A stretch of DNA of 40,599 nt from Pseudomonadota bacterium (GCA_002862405.1 PKCZ01000037.1:1-40599), one strand, 5' to 3'. Positions 7,563 through 15,895 are shown, counted from the first letter of the stretch. Made by a program: numbers and translations. The notes: a model not told the origin generated them from the sequence alone.

Positions 7563-8353
7563 TGGAACTCGTTTCGTCCGGAAAAGACACCTACGTCTAC
7601 ACCAACAATAAAACGGTAAACCCTGCAAAACCCTCGCTCGTGTTTATCCATGGCGCCGGCTTTGACCACAGCGTATGGACCTTGTTTGCACGACACTTCT
7701 CGCGTCATGACTGGAATGTCATTGCCCTAGACCTTCCCGGGCACGGTCGGTCCGATGGGCCTGTACTTGAAAGCATCGAAGTCATGGCCAGCTGGACGAT
7801 GGAGCTCATCGACACGCTCGGACTCAACAGCATCGCTTTAGTCGGGCACAGCATGGGCAGCCTCATAACTCTCGAAACCGCGTCACGACTGCGTGATCGC
7901 GTTACGCACGCCGTATTGATTGGCTCTATTTCACCGATGCCTGTCTCTGAACCCATTCTCGACGCAACCGCGAACAAACCCGGTGCCGCGCATTCGATGC
8001 TGACGTCCTTCGGCTTCAGCAAACAGAATCTCATGGGTGGCAACCCAAATCCCGGCATGTGGATGGTTAGTGATAGCATGCGCCGTTATGAGGATGAAGC
8101 ACAGAGTGCACTGGATAGTGATATGCGTGCCTGCAATGCCTACCAACGAGGACTCGAGGCCGCGTCCGAGATAGCAGCCCCAACACTTATGCTCCACGGC
8201 GATGCCGATAGACTCACGCCACTGCGAGCTACCAAGCCGCTACTAGACGCTTTGTCGAATGCACGAATGGATATCATTCCGGGATCTGGCCACTCGCTCA
8301 TGGTGGAAGACCCTAATCACGTGCTGGATCAACTTAAGATTCACCTACTTTAA
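7562..8353 (+). CDS. Alpha/beta-fold hydrolase
   Basis: This 263-aa cytoplasmic protein has a full alpha/beta-hydrolase layout: the oxyanion motif FIHGAGFDHSVW (28-39), DLPGHGRSD (57-65), the nucleophile elbow GHSMGS with Ser97, an acidic residue in LHGDADRLTP (214 or 216) and His244 in GSGHSLMVED. There is no signal peptide. Translation is probably coupled to metY through a TAATG junction. It is too short and lacks the motifs to be the homoserine O-acetyltransferase MetX, even though its neighbours handle homocysteine. A role in clearing or producing a sulfur-amino-acid ester is possible but only suggested by position. Confidence 0.88.
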   Translation: MELVSSGKDTYVYTNNKTVNPAKPSLVFIHGAGFDHSVWTLFARHFSRHDWNVIALDLPGHGRSDGPVLESIEVMASWTMELIDTLGLNSIALVGHSMGSLITLETASRLRDRVTHAVLIGSISPMPVSEPILDATANKPGAAHSMLTSFGFSKQNLMGGNPNPGMWMVSDSMRRYEDEAQSALDSDMRACNAYQRGLEAASEIAAPTLMLHGDADRLTPLRATKPLLDALSNARMDIIPGSGHSLMVEDPNHVLDQLKIHLL

Positions 8354-8373
8354 GAAGCGATGGTACAATAGAC

Positions 8374-9291
8374 ATGAAAAAGCAGATTACGCTATTAGAC
8401 GGGGGGCTTGGTCAGGAATTGATTAAGCGCAGCACCGCCCCACCCCACCCATTGTGGTCTACCAAGGTCATGATGGACGAGCCGCATCTCGTGTCTGACA
8501 TTCACCGAGATTTTTGTCTCGCGGGAGCAAAAGTAATCTGTTTAAACACCTACGCAGTGAGTCGTCACAGGCTCAATACATTTTCTCCCGAGGAGTCTCT
8601 AGAGCAAATGTTAGAGACTGCACTTCACGTGGCAACCACAGGCATTAGCGATGCAGCACTTTCAGACACTGTATCAATTGTCGCCTCACTGCCGCCGCTC
8701 AATGCATCCTATGACCACACGGTTGCGCCTGACTTCGAAAGTGCCTACACACAGTATCGGGAACTCGTCGGTTTGCAAAAAACGCGCGTTGACGCTTTCC
8801 TGCTTGAGACAATGAGTAACATTGCCGAGGCCAGTGCGGGTGCTAAGGCGCTCCGCGACGAAGGTGTTGTGGGTGCTGTCGCGTTCACAGTAAACGACAG
8901 TGACGCCTCGGTACTGCGGTCGGGCGAATCATTGGAAGAGGCAATCGAGGCCGTCATGCCCTTTGCGCCCGATGTAATATTAATCAACTGCTCCATCCCA
9001 GAAATGGTCACTGAAGGCCTCAAAATTGTGGCAAAGTCCGGCGTCCGTTTTGGTGGGTATGCGAATGGATTTACGTCGGTGGAGGCGCTGGTACCGGGAA
9101 GTACGGTCGATCGGCTATCGCAGCGCAAAGACCTTGGACCTGAAGAATACCTAGAGTTTGTGAAGACCTGGATTGACCTCGGCGCCGAGGTCATTGGTGG
9201 CTGTTGCGAGATCGGACCCTCGCATATCGCCGCTATTGCGGACTACTGTCACCGCGAGGGTATTGTAACGATCAAGCAGTTGGTGCCCTAA
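8374..9291 (+). CDS. Homocysteine S-methyltransferase family protein
   Basis: This 305-aa TIM-barrel protein carries the zinc-binding cysteines of the homocysteine methyltransferase family: Cys206 in ILINCSIPE and the Cys277-Cys278 pair in IGGCCEIGPSHI. It starts with the typical LLDGGLGQEL (7-16). Such enzymes move a methyl group from S-methylmethionine, SAM or betaine-like donors onto homocysteine to form methionine. It is the stand-alone MmuM-like form, without the cobalamin modules of MetH. It lies 20 bp after the hydrolase and two genes after metY, which makes homocysteine, so the trio could be a short methionine-forming unit. The methyl donor cannot be told from sequence. It converges on msrB with a 1-bp gap. 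Confidence 0.88.
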   Translation: MKKQITLLDGGLGQELIKRSTAPPHPLWSTKVMMDEPHLVSDIHRDFCLAGAKVICLNTYAVSRHRLNTFSPEESLEQMLETALHVATTGISDAALSDTVSIVASLPPLNASYDHTVAPDFESAYTQYRELVGLQKTRVDAFLLETMSNIAEASAGAKALRDEGVVGAVAFTVNDSDASVLRSGESLEEAIEAVMPFAPDVILINCSIPEMVTEGLKIVAKSGVRFGGYANGFTSVEALVPGSTVDRLSQRKDLGPEEYLEFVKTWIDLGAEVIGGCCEIGPSHIAAIADYCHREGIVTIKQLVP

Positions 9292-9292
9292 C

Positions 9293-9682
9293 TCAGCCCT
9301 CTTTTTTGAGATCGATTGACAAACTGTTGATGCAGTAGCGAAGGCCAGTTTCGGTCGGGCCGTCTGGGAATACGTGGCCCAGATGCCCACCGCAGTTCTG
9401 ACAGAGCACCTCGGTACGAATCATTCCGTGGCTGGTGTCCCGCTCTTCGTCAATGACGCCCGCTGCAGCAGGCTTGTCAAAGCTAGGCCAACCACAACCG
9501 GCATCAAATTTACTATCCGACTCAAACAGCGTTTCACCACAAGCTCGACAGGTATAAGTACCTGCCTCGGTCGTGTCCCAATACTCACCCGTGAACGCGC
9601 GCTCAGTACCTTTCTGTCGGAGAACATGATACTCCTCGGGTGTGAGCTTCTCGCGCCAGTACGCGTCATCTTTTTCAGTCAT
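9293..9682 (-). CDS. msrB: Peptide-methionine (R)-S-oxide reductase MsrB
   Basis: MsrB repairs the R epimer of methionine sulfoxide in proteins. The 129-aa single domain shows both zinc CxxC pairs (Cys45/Cys48 in TCRACG, Cys94/Cys97 in [13 protein letters not shown]). The catalytic Cys117 is in LRYCINS, and Cys63 in AGCGWPSF is placed to act as resolving residue. The length is normal for a free-standing MsrB without a fused MsrA. It lies 69 bp downstream of pdxB on the same strand and may be the last gene of that operon. No terminator is visible; the gene ends 1 bp from the stop of the converging methyltransferase gene. Confidence 0.97.
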   Translation of the reverse strand: MTEKDDAYWREKLTPEEYHVLRQKGTERAFTGEYWDTTEAGTYTCRACGETLFESDSKFDAGCGWPSFDKPAAAGVIDEERDTSHGMIRTEVLCQNCGGHLGHVFPDGPTETGLRYCINSLSIDLKKEG

Positions 9683-9751
9683 GCGGCTCTTCCTGTTCGT
9701 TGCCTGTGCTGTTCATTGCTTAAAGTTACTATGAGAGTTTTTTCTTTGATT

Positions 9752-10885
9752 TCAACTAGCGAGCTTGAAGCCTGCAGCACTCATTAATCGGCGAAGTTCG
9801 GTGCTTGCATTCAAAGCCTGAAACGTCAAAGCACTGTATTGATCACGCAATCTGTACTGCGCCCGCTGCGTTTCAAAATTACCGGGCGTCTGTGACTCTT
9901 TCCATGCCTCTCTGAAGTCAACGTCGTCCTGAGCTAAGCGGCTAACAGCCGTCATCGCATCCATCAGACCATGAACATCGGATTGGCGAGAGAGATCAAC
10001 CATGACCTGCTTCGTATCCTCAGACTCGAGCGTGTTGAACGGGTTATTCAAACCAAGGGCCCGCGACAGCGGCTCGATAAGAAAATCTGTAGCGTTTGAT
10101 TTCGCGGTGCGGGTGTATCCCGCAATATGCGGCGTAGCAAACGCTGCGCGTGAGAGCAGTTCTTGCGACACGCTAGGCTCGTCAGGCCAGGTATCCAACA
10201 CCAGTGTAACGCCCCTATCTGCCAAGCTATGGAGCACCTTTTCTGTCACTAAGCCCCCACGCCCAGCATTAATAAACAAGGCATCGGGTGAAATATAGCC
10301 CACCGCAGTGTTGTCGATCATCTGGGCGCTAGGATGCGGCTGGTCGTTATGCAAGGCCGCGTGTAGCGAGACGATTGAGCAGCCCAAAACCTCAGGTAGC
10401 GCACACAATGTCGCACCGGCCTCAGTGCTCTGAATAAAGGGGTCATAAACCTTGACCTTGCCCCCCAACTTACTGAGACGTGCTGAAAGTTGTTGCCCTA
10501 CCGCACCGTAGCCCACAAGACCTACCGTCGCCCCATTAATCAATGACTCAAGACGATGGCACTGATAAATGGCATCTAAAACGTAGTCCGCTACTGCCCC
10601 GGCGTTACACCCGGCCGCATTCGCCAGCTTTATGCCTCGTTCTGACAAGTATCCCGTATCGATATGATCGGTTCCGGCACTTGCAGTTCCTACAAAGGAG
10701 ATCTGGCTGTCCTGCAACAGATTTACATCGACCCGCGTTACGGTCCGTGTGAGCAGGGCATTCGCGTCCTTCAGGTCGGCAGGAGCAATTTGCGTCCCTC
10801 GGATAGAAACCAAGTCTATTGGAAGGGCCGATAGACTTGGTGTCAACCATATCGCGCTGTCGATGACTACCTTTGGAATTGCCAT
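9752..10885 (-). CDS. pdxB: Erythronate-4-phosphate dehydrogenase PdxB
   Basis: PdxB oxidises 4-phosphoerythronate in the DXP-dependent route to pyridoxal 5'-phosphate. The 377-aa protein has the D-2-hydroxyacid dehydrogenase plan: VGTASAGTDHID in the substrate domain, the Rossmann motif VGLVGYGAVGQQL, INAGRGGLV, and the catalytic-region FATPHIAGYT. A PdxB-specific C-terminal dimerisation extension of about 100 residues separates it from glycerate or lactate dehydrogenases. I use the ATG at 10885, just after AGGGG, rather than the GTG one codon upstream. The start lies 5 bp after the epmC stop, so the two are very likely cotranscribed. Confidence 0.95.
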   Translation of the reverse strand: MAIPKVVIDSAIWLTPSLSALPIDLVSIRGTQIAPADLKDANALLTRTVTRVDVNLLQDSQISFVGTASAGTDHIDTGYLSERGIKLANAAGCNAGAVADYVLDAIYQCHRLESLINGATVGLVGYGAVGQQLSARLSKLGGKVKVYDPFIQSTEAGATLCALPEVLGCSIVSLHAALHNDQPHPSAQMIDNTAVGYISPDALFINAGRGGLVTEKVLHSLADRGVTLVLDTWPDEPSVSQELLSRAAFATPHIAGYTRTAKSNATDFLIEPLSRALGLNNPFNTLESEDTKQVMVDLSRQSDVHGLMDAMTAVSRLAQDDVDFREAWKESQTPGNFETQRAQYRLRDQYSALTFQALNASTELRRLMSAAGFKLAS

Positions 10886-10890
10886 CACCC

Positions 10891-11388
10891 CTAGCGCTCT
10901 ACTGCTAGTAGTGCCAAGGCCTTTTTGAATCGCAGCGCCCGATCTGGCAACCCCTGTTGCCGAAAACGCATTATTTGCCGATCAACCGCAGCCTTAAAAT
11001 GAGTGATTTCTGGGCAATTGGCGTCCACTGTCAGATTATCCACACTCACCGCGAAGGTGAGATCTAAGGCCTCGCAAAACAGAGCCTCAATGGCCTGGGG
11101 TTTCACCTCTACACTGCAAAACGCGCTCTGCTGTTCAGCGTTGCGCCCATCTGGTACATACCAGTAACCATAGTCAGGTAATCCCCTGCGCACGGGGCCC
11201 GCGACACACCAATGTGCAACCTCGTGTAAGGCACTGCGATAAAAATCTTCGCGAAAATAGATGACTGAGGGTGCGCCAGGTTCGTAATAAGGCTCCGCAG
11301 CTCCACCACATAAGATCGTGGCTTCCGCCGCTTGAAAAACGCGGTTAAAAACGCCTACCAAGGCCTCACTAAGGGAATGCTGGCTCAC
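10891..11388 (-). CDS. epmC: Elongation factor P hydroxylase EpmC
   Basis: EpmC (YfcM) hydroxylates the beta-lysylated lysine of elongation factor P. The 165-aa protein shows the metal-binding HEVAHWCVAG (His55, Glu56, His59) and the family block PDYGYWYVPDGRNAEQQSAF (71-90). The start is a GTG at 11388, one base after the tusA-like stop, with AAGG at a suitable distance. The presence of epmC implies that EpmA, EpmB and a lysine-type EF-P exist elsewhere in the genome. It sits between a tusA-like gene and pdxB with minimal spacing, consistent with an operon. Confidence 0.94.
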   Translation of the reverse strand: MSQHSLSEALVGVFNRVFQAAEATILCGGAAEPYYEPGAPSVIYFREDFYRSALHEVAHWCVAGPVRRGLPDYGYWYVPDGRNAEQQSAFCSVEVKPQAIEALFCEALDLTFAVSVDNLTVDANCPEITHFKAAVDRQIMRFRQQGLPDRALRFKKALALLAVER

Positions 11389-11389
11389 A

Positions 11390-11614
11390 CTAACCGGCCT
11401 TTTTTACACGATAGAGAAAATGCGTCCCATCCTGATGATATTCGAGCAGTTCGTGTCCCAAGAAATCGCAGAATTTCGCGACATCACGCTTAGTGGAGGA
11501 ATCTGTGGCCGTGAGGCAGACTACATCACCTGAGGACGCTTTGCGGATAGCCGCATGGAGCATCATGACCGGCTCTGGGCACTTAAGCCCCGTTGCATCG
11601 ACCTGATACTCCAC
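11390..11614 (-). CDS. tusA: TusA/SirA-family sulfur carrier protein
   Basis: This 74-aa protein has the TusA fold signature: TGLKCPEPVM with the persulfide-carrying Cys12 in the CPxP motif, followed by a compact beta-alpha pattern with DSSTKRDVAKFC. TusA relays sulfur from IscS toward 2-thiouridine formation in tRNA, and paralogues move sulfur into other cofactors. The start appears to be a GTG at 11614. Close packing with epmC suggests a translation-quality theme, since both partners affect tRNA or elongation factor modification. It could be a TusA paralogue rather than the main TusA, which one window cannot settle. Confidence 0.9.
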   Translation of the reverse strand: MEYQVDATGLKCPEPVMMLHAAIRKASSGDVVCLTATDSSTKRDVAKFCDFLGHELLEYHQDGTHFLYRVKKAG

Positions 11615-11636
11615 AGAACGCGCCGAGTCCTATTTC

Positions 11637-12443
11637 TCAGGGCTTCCTGAAACGCAGCGTCATACGATCGCTCTCGCCGATCGCCGCGTACTTTGCGCGA
11701 TTGTCATCACCGGCACCAAAGCTAGGCGGCAGCGTCCAAACGCCGCCTGGATAGTCCTTGGTGTCTTTAGCATTCGCATTGATTTCGCTTTTCCCATCGA
11801 GTTCGAAACCTGCGGCTTCCGCCATCTCGATGACCTTTGATTCGGGTACGTACGCGGTGCGCTTCATCTGCTCAACCGTCATACCGTCAGTCCCACGGTG
11901 CTGAACAATACCGAGTGTGCCTCCGGACTTCAGCGCGCGGTGAATATCTGCCAATGACGCTTCAGCCGTGCCGGCACGTAGCCAAGAGTGAACGTTACGA
12001 AACACCAATGCCATGTCGACGGATCCCGCCTCAACGCCCAGCGGCATAGCGGGGGGCTGCATCACCCTGACATCAATGGCCGAGTACACATCGTGCGCCC
12101 GCCCGAGCTTCTGTAAGTAACCACCGAGTGAGCGACGACCATAAGCGCTGCCATTAGGCGCCCCGTGGCCTGCCACCAATTGACCATGATCCTTCAGAAG
12201 TGGCGCAAGCACCTCCGTGTACCACCCTCCCCCGGGTGAGACTTCCAAAACGGTCATCTCTGCGGATAACCCAAAAAACTCTAACGTTTCACGCGGGTGG
12301 CGGTATTGGTCCCGACCCCTGCTTGATTCAGAGCGATGATCTCCACTCAGGGCGCTCTCCCAGTCCAAACCTTTGTGATCATCGGCAAAGGCCAACGAGG
12401 ACACTAGAGTGAGCAATACCAGGCTTATTCTTTTCACATTCAA
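11637..12443 (-). CDS. Exported class I SAM-dependent methyltransferase-like protein
   Basis: The 268-aa protein begins with a clear signal peptide (MNVKRISLVLLTLVSSLAFA, cleavage after SLAFA near residue 20). It continues into a Rossmann methyltransferase core: VLEVSPGGGWYTEVLAPLL corresponds to motif I, VDMALVFRNVHSW to the motif II/III region, and LKSGGTLGIVQHR to the post-core strand. It resembles the predicted methyltransferase group COG4798. Periplasmic location is odd for an enzyme needing SAM, a cytoplasmic cofactor, so catalytic activity is uncertain. It is the first gene of a minus-strand run to tusA, epmC and pdxB (22-bp gap to tusA). The 83 bp upstream, shared with gcvR, show no convincing promoter. 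Confidence 0.85.
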   Translation of the reverse strand: MNVKRISLVLLTLVSSLAFADDHKGLDWESALSGDHRSESSRGRDQYRHPRETLEFFGLSAEMTVLEVSPGGGWYTEVLAPLLKDHGQLVAGHGAPNGSAYGRRSLGGYLQKLGRAHDVYSAIDVRVMQPPAMPLGVEAGSVDMALVFRNVHSWLRAGTAEASLADIHRALKSGGTLGIVQHRGTDGMTVEQMKRTAYVPESKVIEMAEAAGFELDGKSEINANAKDTKDYPGGVWTLPPSFGAGDDNRAKYAAIGESDRMTLRFRKP

Positions 12444-12526
12444 CTCCTATCTCGATTTCTGCGTATAGAGGGCATCTACACACTGTTATGTCAGATGATA
12501 ACCGCTACGCGCGGCCAAGGGGATCC

Positions 12527-13048
12527 ATGCAACAACAATATGTCATTACATTTGCGGGCGCTGACCGAACAGGCTTGGTGGAGACGCTGGCAGAGTTGGT
12601 TAAAAGTCATGGCGGCGATTGGCAGCAGAGCGAGTTGACACGCCTTGGCGGCGCATTCGCGGGCGCGATTTTAGTTCACGTTTCGAGTGAAGGATTTCAA
12701 GCCATCAACCGGGCGGTCGAGGAAGACGATAATACCGACTTGGCCATACACATCACTGAAGCCGTCTCGCAGCCCCAAATAGAACCGAATTTACACCTTG
12801 CCCTCACGGGCCCCAATCGGCCCGGGATCGTGTATGAAATCACACATGAGCTTGCCGAACTCGACGTTAATATTTTGCACTTCACATCGCGCGTACAGAG
12901 TGGTGCCTGGTCTGGAGAACCGTTATTCGTGGCTGACCTTGATACCTGCGCGCCGGCAGGTTTCGATCTAGAAGAGCTCAGAGACCGGCTCGATGGGATT
13001 GAAGAGCGGATGACGCTTGAAATCGATATTGAGTCAGTAAAGAGTTAA
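12527..13048 (+). CDS. gcvR: ACT-domain protein, glycine cleavage repressor (GcvR) family
   Basis: The protein has two ACT domains, about residues 4-75 (YVITFAGADRTGLVETLAELV) and 85-170 (LALTGPNRPGIVYEITHELAELDVNI). This is the GcvR architecture, in which the protein binds glycine and modulates the activator GcvA of the glycine cleavage operon. The ATG at 12527 is chosen because AAGGGG precedes it at good spacing and family proteins begin at MQQQYVITF. An ATG 39 bp upstream has no ribosome-binding site. The product is 173 aa. No gcv genes are near. Its TAA overlaps the stop of the converging small membrane protein gene inside a TTAA palindrome. Confidence 0.85.
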   Translation: MQQQYVITFAGADRTGLVETLAELVKSHGGDWQQSELTRLGGAFAGAILVHVSSEGFQAINRAVEEDDNTDLAIHITEAVSQPQIEPNLHLALTGPNRPGIVYEITHELAELDVNILHFTSRVQSGAWSGEPLFVADLDTCAPAGFDLEELRDRLDGIEERMTLEIDIESVKS

Positions 13049-13257
13049 GGTCGCCGGCGAATAAAGCGCAGCAGCGCTGCAACGGGCGCTGCTGCCACAA
13101 TAACAAGCAAAACGCCCTGGATGCTGAGCCAGACGTAGTCCCACAGTGCGTCAGCAGATACACCCACGATATCGACGGCGCCCCATATGAGTGCCAAGGT
13201 CGCCAGCACCCCTAAAGTCGCGGTACGCATGGCTTTTATGTATCGCCGATTCAGCAT
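13045..13257 (-). CDS. Hypothetical 70-aa membrane protein
   Basis: This is a small basic protein with two predicted membrane helices, about residues 13-31 (TLGVLATLALIWGAVDIVG) and 44-62 (LSIQGVLLVIVAAAPVAAL), and an arginine-rich tail FIRRRP. I do not recognise the family. It begins 9 bp after the aroC stop on the same strand, so it is probably cotranscribed with prmB-aroC. It ends in the same TTAA as gcvR. The tight fit between two real genes and the clean helical pattern argue that it is genuine. Confidence 0.65.
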   Translation of the reverse strand: MLNRRYIKAMRTATLGVLATLALIWGAVDIVGVSADALWDYVWLSIQGVLLVIVAAAPVAALLRFIRRRP

Positions 13258-13266
13258 CGCTAGCTA

Positions 13267-14352
13267 CTAGATAACAGGTGTGGGAGACACCACATCAGCA
13301 TTCTGTCCACGATGTCGAAGGGCGTGATCCATTAGCACCAGCGCCAACATTGCCTCAGCTATGGGAACGGCACGCAAACCCACACAGGGATCATGTCGTC
13401 CGGTGGTAATGACATCCGCCGCATTACCATCGATGTCTATGGATTGCCCCGGCACCTGAATCGATGAGGTCGGCTTAAGCGCTATCCCGACACTGATGGG
13501 CTGGCCGCTCGAGATTCCCCCCAATACACCACCGGCGTTATTACTGAGAAAGCCCTCTGCTGTCAGCTCGTCACGGTGTTCGCTCCCGCGCTGATTGACG
13601 ACCGCAAAACCAGCGCCGACCTCAACCCCCTTCACCGCATTGATCCCCATCATCGCCGAGGCGATATCAGCATCGAGCCGATCAAAAATAGGCTCGCCCC
13701 AACCGGGTGGCAGCCCCTCTGCAACAATCTCTAATTTAGCGCCAATCGAGTCCCCGTCGCGCCGAATTTGGGTCATGTAGTCTTCGAGCGCAGGTATCAA
13801 TGTGGCATCACCACAAAAGAACGGGTTGGTTTCAACCAGATCCCAATCTGTTTTCGATACCTGAAGTGGGCCTAACGCACTGAGGCAGCCTCGAATCGAC
13901 ACCCCGTAGCGTTCCTTTAACCACTTTTTGGCAACAGCGCCCGCGGCAACTCTCATTGCCGTCTCCCGGGCGGAGGATCGACCTCCACCACGATAATCAC
14001 GCGCACCATATTTTTGTTGGTAGGTATAATCCGCGTGCGCTGGACGAAACACGTCTTTTATCTTGCTGTAATCCTTCGATTTTTGGTCAGCATTTATGAT
14101 CAAGAGACCAATGGGTGTGCCCGTTGTTCGACCTTCGAAGACACCAGACAGAATTTGAACTTCATCGGGCTCTTTACGCTGCGTTGTGAAACGGGAGGTG
14201 CCTGGCTTGCGCCGATCCAAATCGGGTTGTAAGTCGGCCGCACTTAACTCAAGGCCTGGCGGACAACCGTCTATGATGCAGCCTAGGCCCAGCCCATGGC
14301 TCTCGCCAAATGTGGTCACTGTGAACAAACGGCCGAAGGTATTACCCGACAT
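13267..14352 (-). CDS. aroC: Chorismate synthase AroC
   Basis: AroC makes chorismate from EPSP, the last common step of aromatic amino acid synthesis, using reduced FMN. The 361-aa protein carries all three family signatures: [19 protein letters not shown] (15-33), [20 protein letters not shown], and [18 protein letters not shown] near the C-terminus. Length is normal for bacteria. It follows prmB by 15 bp, the common gammaproteobacterial order, and is followed by a small membrane protein gene. Confidence 0.98.
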   Translation of the reverse strand: MSGNTFGRLFTVTTFGESHGLGLGCIIDGCPPGLELSAADLQPDLDRRKPGTSRFTTQRKEPDEVQILSGVFEGRTTGTPIGLLIINADQKSKDYSKIKDVFRPAHADYTYQQKYGARDYRGGGRSSARETAMRVAAGAVAKKWLKERYGVSIRGCLSALGPLQVSKTDWDLVETNPFFCGDATLIPALEDYMTQIRRDGDSIGAKLEIVAEGLPPGWGEPIFDRLDADIASAMMGINAVKGVEVGAGFAVVNQRGSEHRDELTAEGFLSNNAGGVLGGISSGQPISVGIALKPTSSIQVPGQSIDIDGNAADVITTGRHDPCVGLRAVPIAEAMLALVLMDHALRHRGQNADVVSPTPVI

Positions 14353-14367
14353 GTGACTTCCCTACTT

Positions 14368-15276
14368 TCACTTTGCCGACACCACTGTGTTGGTGGTGTC
14401 TTCCGATAACGCCCATTGTGCCAGATCCTGAGCCATAAAAACGGCAACACCGTGGCCGCCCTGCTCCAGTTCCACCCAAATCGGGTGCAACTGATCTGAT
14501 AAATCATCCAGTGCTCCAAAACTGTTCCCCACTTCGAGGATCAAAATACCTGTGGGTCGAAGAATTCGAGCAGCGTCGGTGAGTAAGACTCTCACCAAAT
14601 CGAGGCCATCTTCACCGCCGGCTAGCGCCAGCCTGGGTTCATGTTGGTACTCTGCAGGCAGTCCCCGCATGTCGTCTGCGTCAACATAGGGCGGGTTAGC
14701 AATGATGATATCAACGCTTGAGGATCTGCACCACGAGAGCAAATCACCTCGCACAATACCGTCCACAGCGTGAAGCTGGCTGTTTTCCGAGGCCAGGGAC
14801 AAGGCAGCTGAGTCGAGGTCACTCAGCAGCACTTGTGCCAACGGAAACAGCGACTTGGCCAGCATGCCGAGACTTCCCCCGCCACAGCAGACATCGATGA
14901 TGACTTGCGGATCTGGTCCTTGATACCAGGGCTCGAACTGGTTCAGAACGAGTTCAGCAACCGGTGAACGTGGGACCAATGCCCTTGCGTCACTTTTGAA
15001 GCACAAATGTCCTAGCCAGGCTTCTCCCGTGATATAGGCCACAGGCAAACGCGCCTCGCATCGGGCGGTTAGAAAGGCGCGAAGTTTTGGCAACGCAGTG
15101 GCTGGATAGCCGGTATCCAAGATGGCTGCACTGGTGTCTACCAAAGAGCAGTCTGCCGCCGCTAGTACCAGGGCTACAGCTTCATCATGCGCTGACTCAT
15201 ACCCATGTCCAAAGAAGAGATCGGCGCTCAAAAGATCAGTTTCTGCAGCGATCAAAATCTCTCGGAATGTCGTCAT
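14368..15276 (-). CDS. prmB: Ribosomal protein uL3 glutamine methyltransferase PrmB
   Basis: PrmB methylates a glutamine of ribosomal protein L3 during 50S assembly. Evidence includes the N-terminal DLFFGHGYESAHDEAVALVL, the SAM motif IIDVCCGGGSLGML, and the glutamine-binding NPPYVDADDM followed by PAEYQHEPRLALAGGEDGL. These features match PrmB better than the release-factor enzyme PrmC. I prefer the ATG at 15276 (302 aa), preceded by GAGG at 8 nt, to one at 15303 with no ribosome-binding site. It is divergent from folE and cotranscribed with aroC. Confidence 0.93.
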   Translation of the reverse strand: MTTFREILIAAETDLLSADLFFGHGYESAHDEAVALVLAAADCSLVDTSAAILDTGYPATALPKLRAFLTARCEARLPVAYITGEAWLGHLCFKSDARALVPRSPVAELVLNQFEPWYQGPDPQVIIDVCCGGGSLGMLAKSLFPLAQVLLSDLDSAALSLASENSQLHAVDGIVRGDLLSWCRSSSVDIIIANPPYVDADDMRGLPAEYQHEPRLALAGGEDGLDLVRVLLTDAARILRPTGILILEVGNSFGALDDLSDQLHPIWVELEQGGHGVAVFMAQDLAQWALSEDTTNTVVSAK

Positions 15277-15335
15277 CTGCTCAGCCTCAAAATGGGGACC
15301 CATGATACCATTCGCGCATTCCGAGGGAGGGATGC

Positions 15336-15895
15336 ATGGAACAGCATTGGGAAGAAATAATTGAGGCCGTTGGGGAGGATTTACAGCGCCCCGGGCTCCG
15401 AGATACGCCGAAAAGAGCGTCAGAAGCCTTTAAGTTTTTGACTCATGGCTATCATCAGGATTTAAAGACCGTCACTAACGATGCACTGTTCCAAAGAGAT
15501 TCCAGTGAGATGATTCTAGTGTAAGACATCGAGCTGTGCTCTCTGTGCGAACACCACTTACTCCCCTTCGTTGGTCGTTGTCACGTCGCCTACCTGCCGC
15601 AGGGTAAGGTACTGGGTCTCTCAAAAGTGGCTCGGATTGTCGACATGTTTGCTAGGCGCCTTCAAATTCAAGAGCAGCTGACGCTACAAATGATGAATCA
15701 ATCCGCAGAGTAACCGGTGCCGACGGCGTTGGCGTCATCATTGAAGTCGAGCATATGTGCATGATGATGCGCGGTGGAGAGAAACAAAACTCTGTCACCA
15801 AAACATCAGTCATGCTCGACTCATTCCGTGAAGATGCTAAGACGCGAGAGGAATTCCTGTCGTTGCTTAACTTGCCTGCTCTAAGAGGTCGGTAA
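15336..15895 (+). pseudogene. folE: GTP cyclohydrolase I (folE), disrupted by a stop codon and a frameshift
   Basis: GTP cyclohydrolase I makes dihydroneopterin triphosphate for folate and queuosine. A GGGAGGGA ribosome-binding site precedes ATG 15336, and the frame gives a normal FolE start (DTPKRASEAFKFLTHGY) up to SSEMILV. There a TAA (15522-15524) replaces a codon expected to be Lys or Arg. The same frame then resumes with [17 protein letters not shown], including the zinc-binding CEHH, through [19 protein letters not shown]. Near 15699-15701 one base is missing. The rest continues in the +2 frame as [18 protein letters not shown] with the Cys of HMCMMMRG, and ends at TAA 15893-15895. Repairing both lesions gives about 186 aa, a normal length. 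All catalytic motifs survive, so decay is recent, or the lesions are sequence errors. The last 29 bp overlap the converging hydrolase gene. Confidence 0.93.

Noticed and set aside
8340-8369. TTCACC-18 bp-TACAAT resembling a promoter before the homocysteine methyltransferase gene
   Set aside because: The start point would fall at about 8376, after the ATG at 8374, so it cannot serve that gene unless a later start is used; the 20-bp gap to the upstream gene suggests cotranscription instead.
15525-15713. Programmed stop read-through or frameshifting in folE
   Set aside because: Two separate events would be needed, with no slippery heptamer at the frameshift and no known recoding in FolE; mutation or sequence error is simpler.
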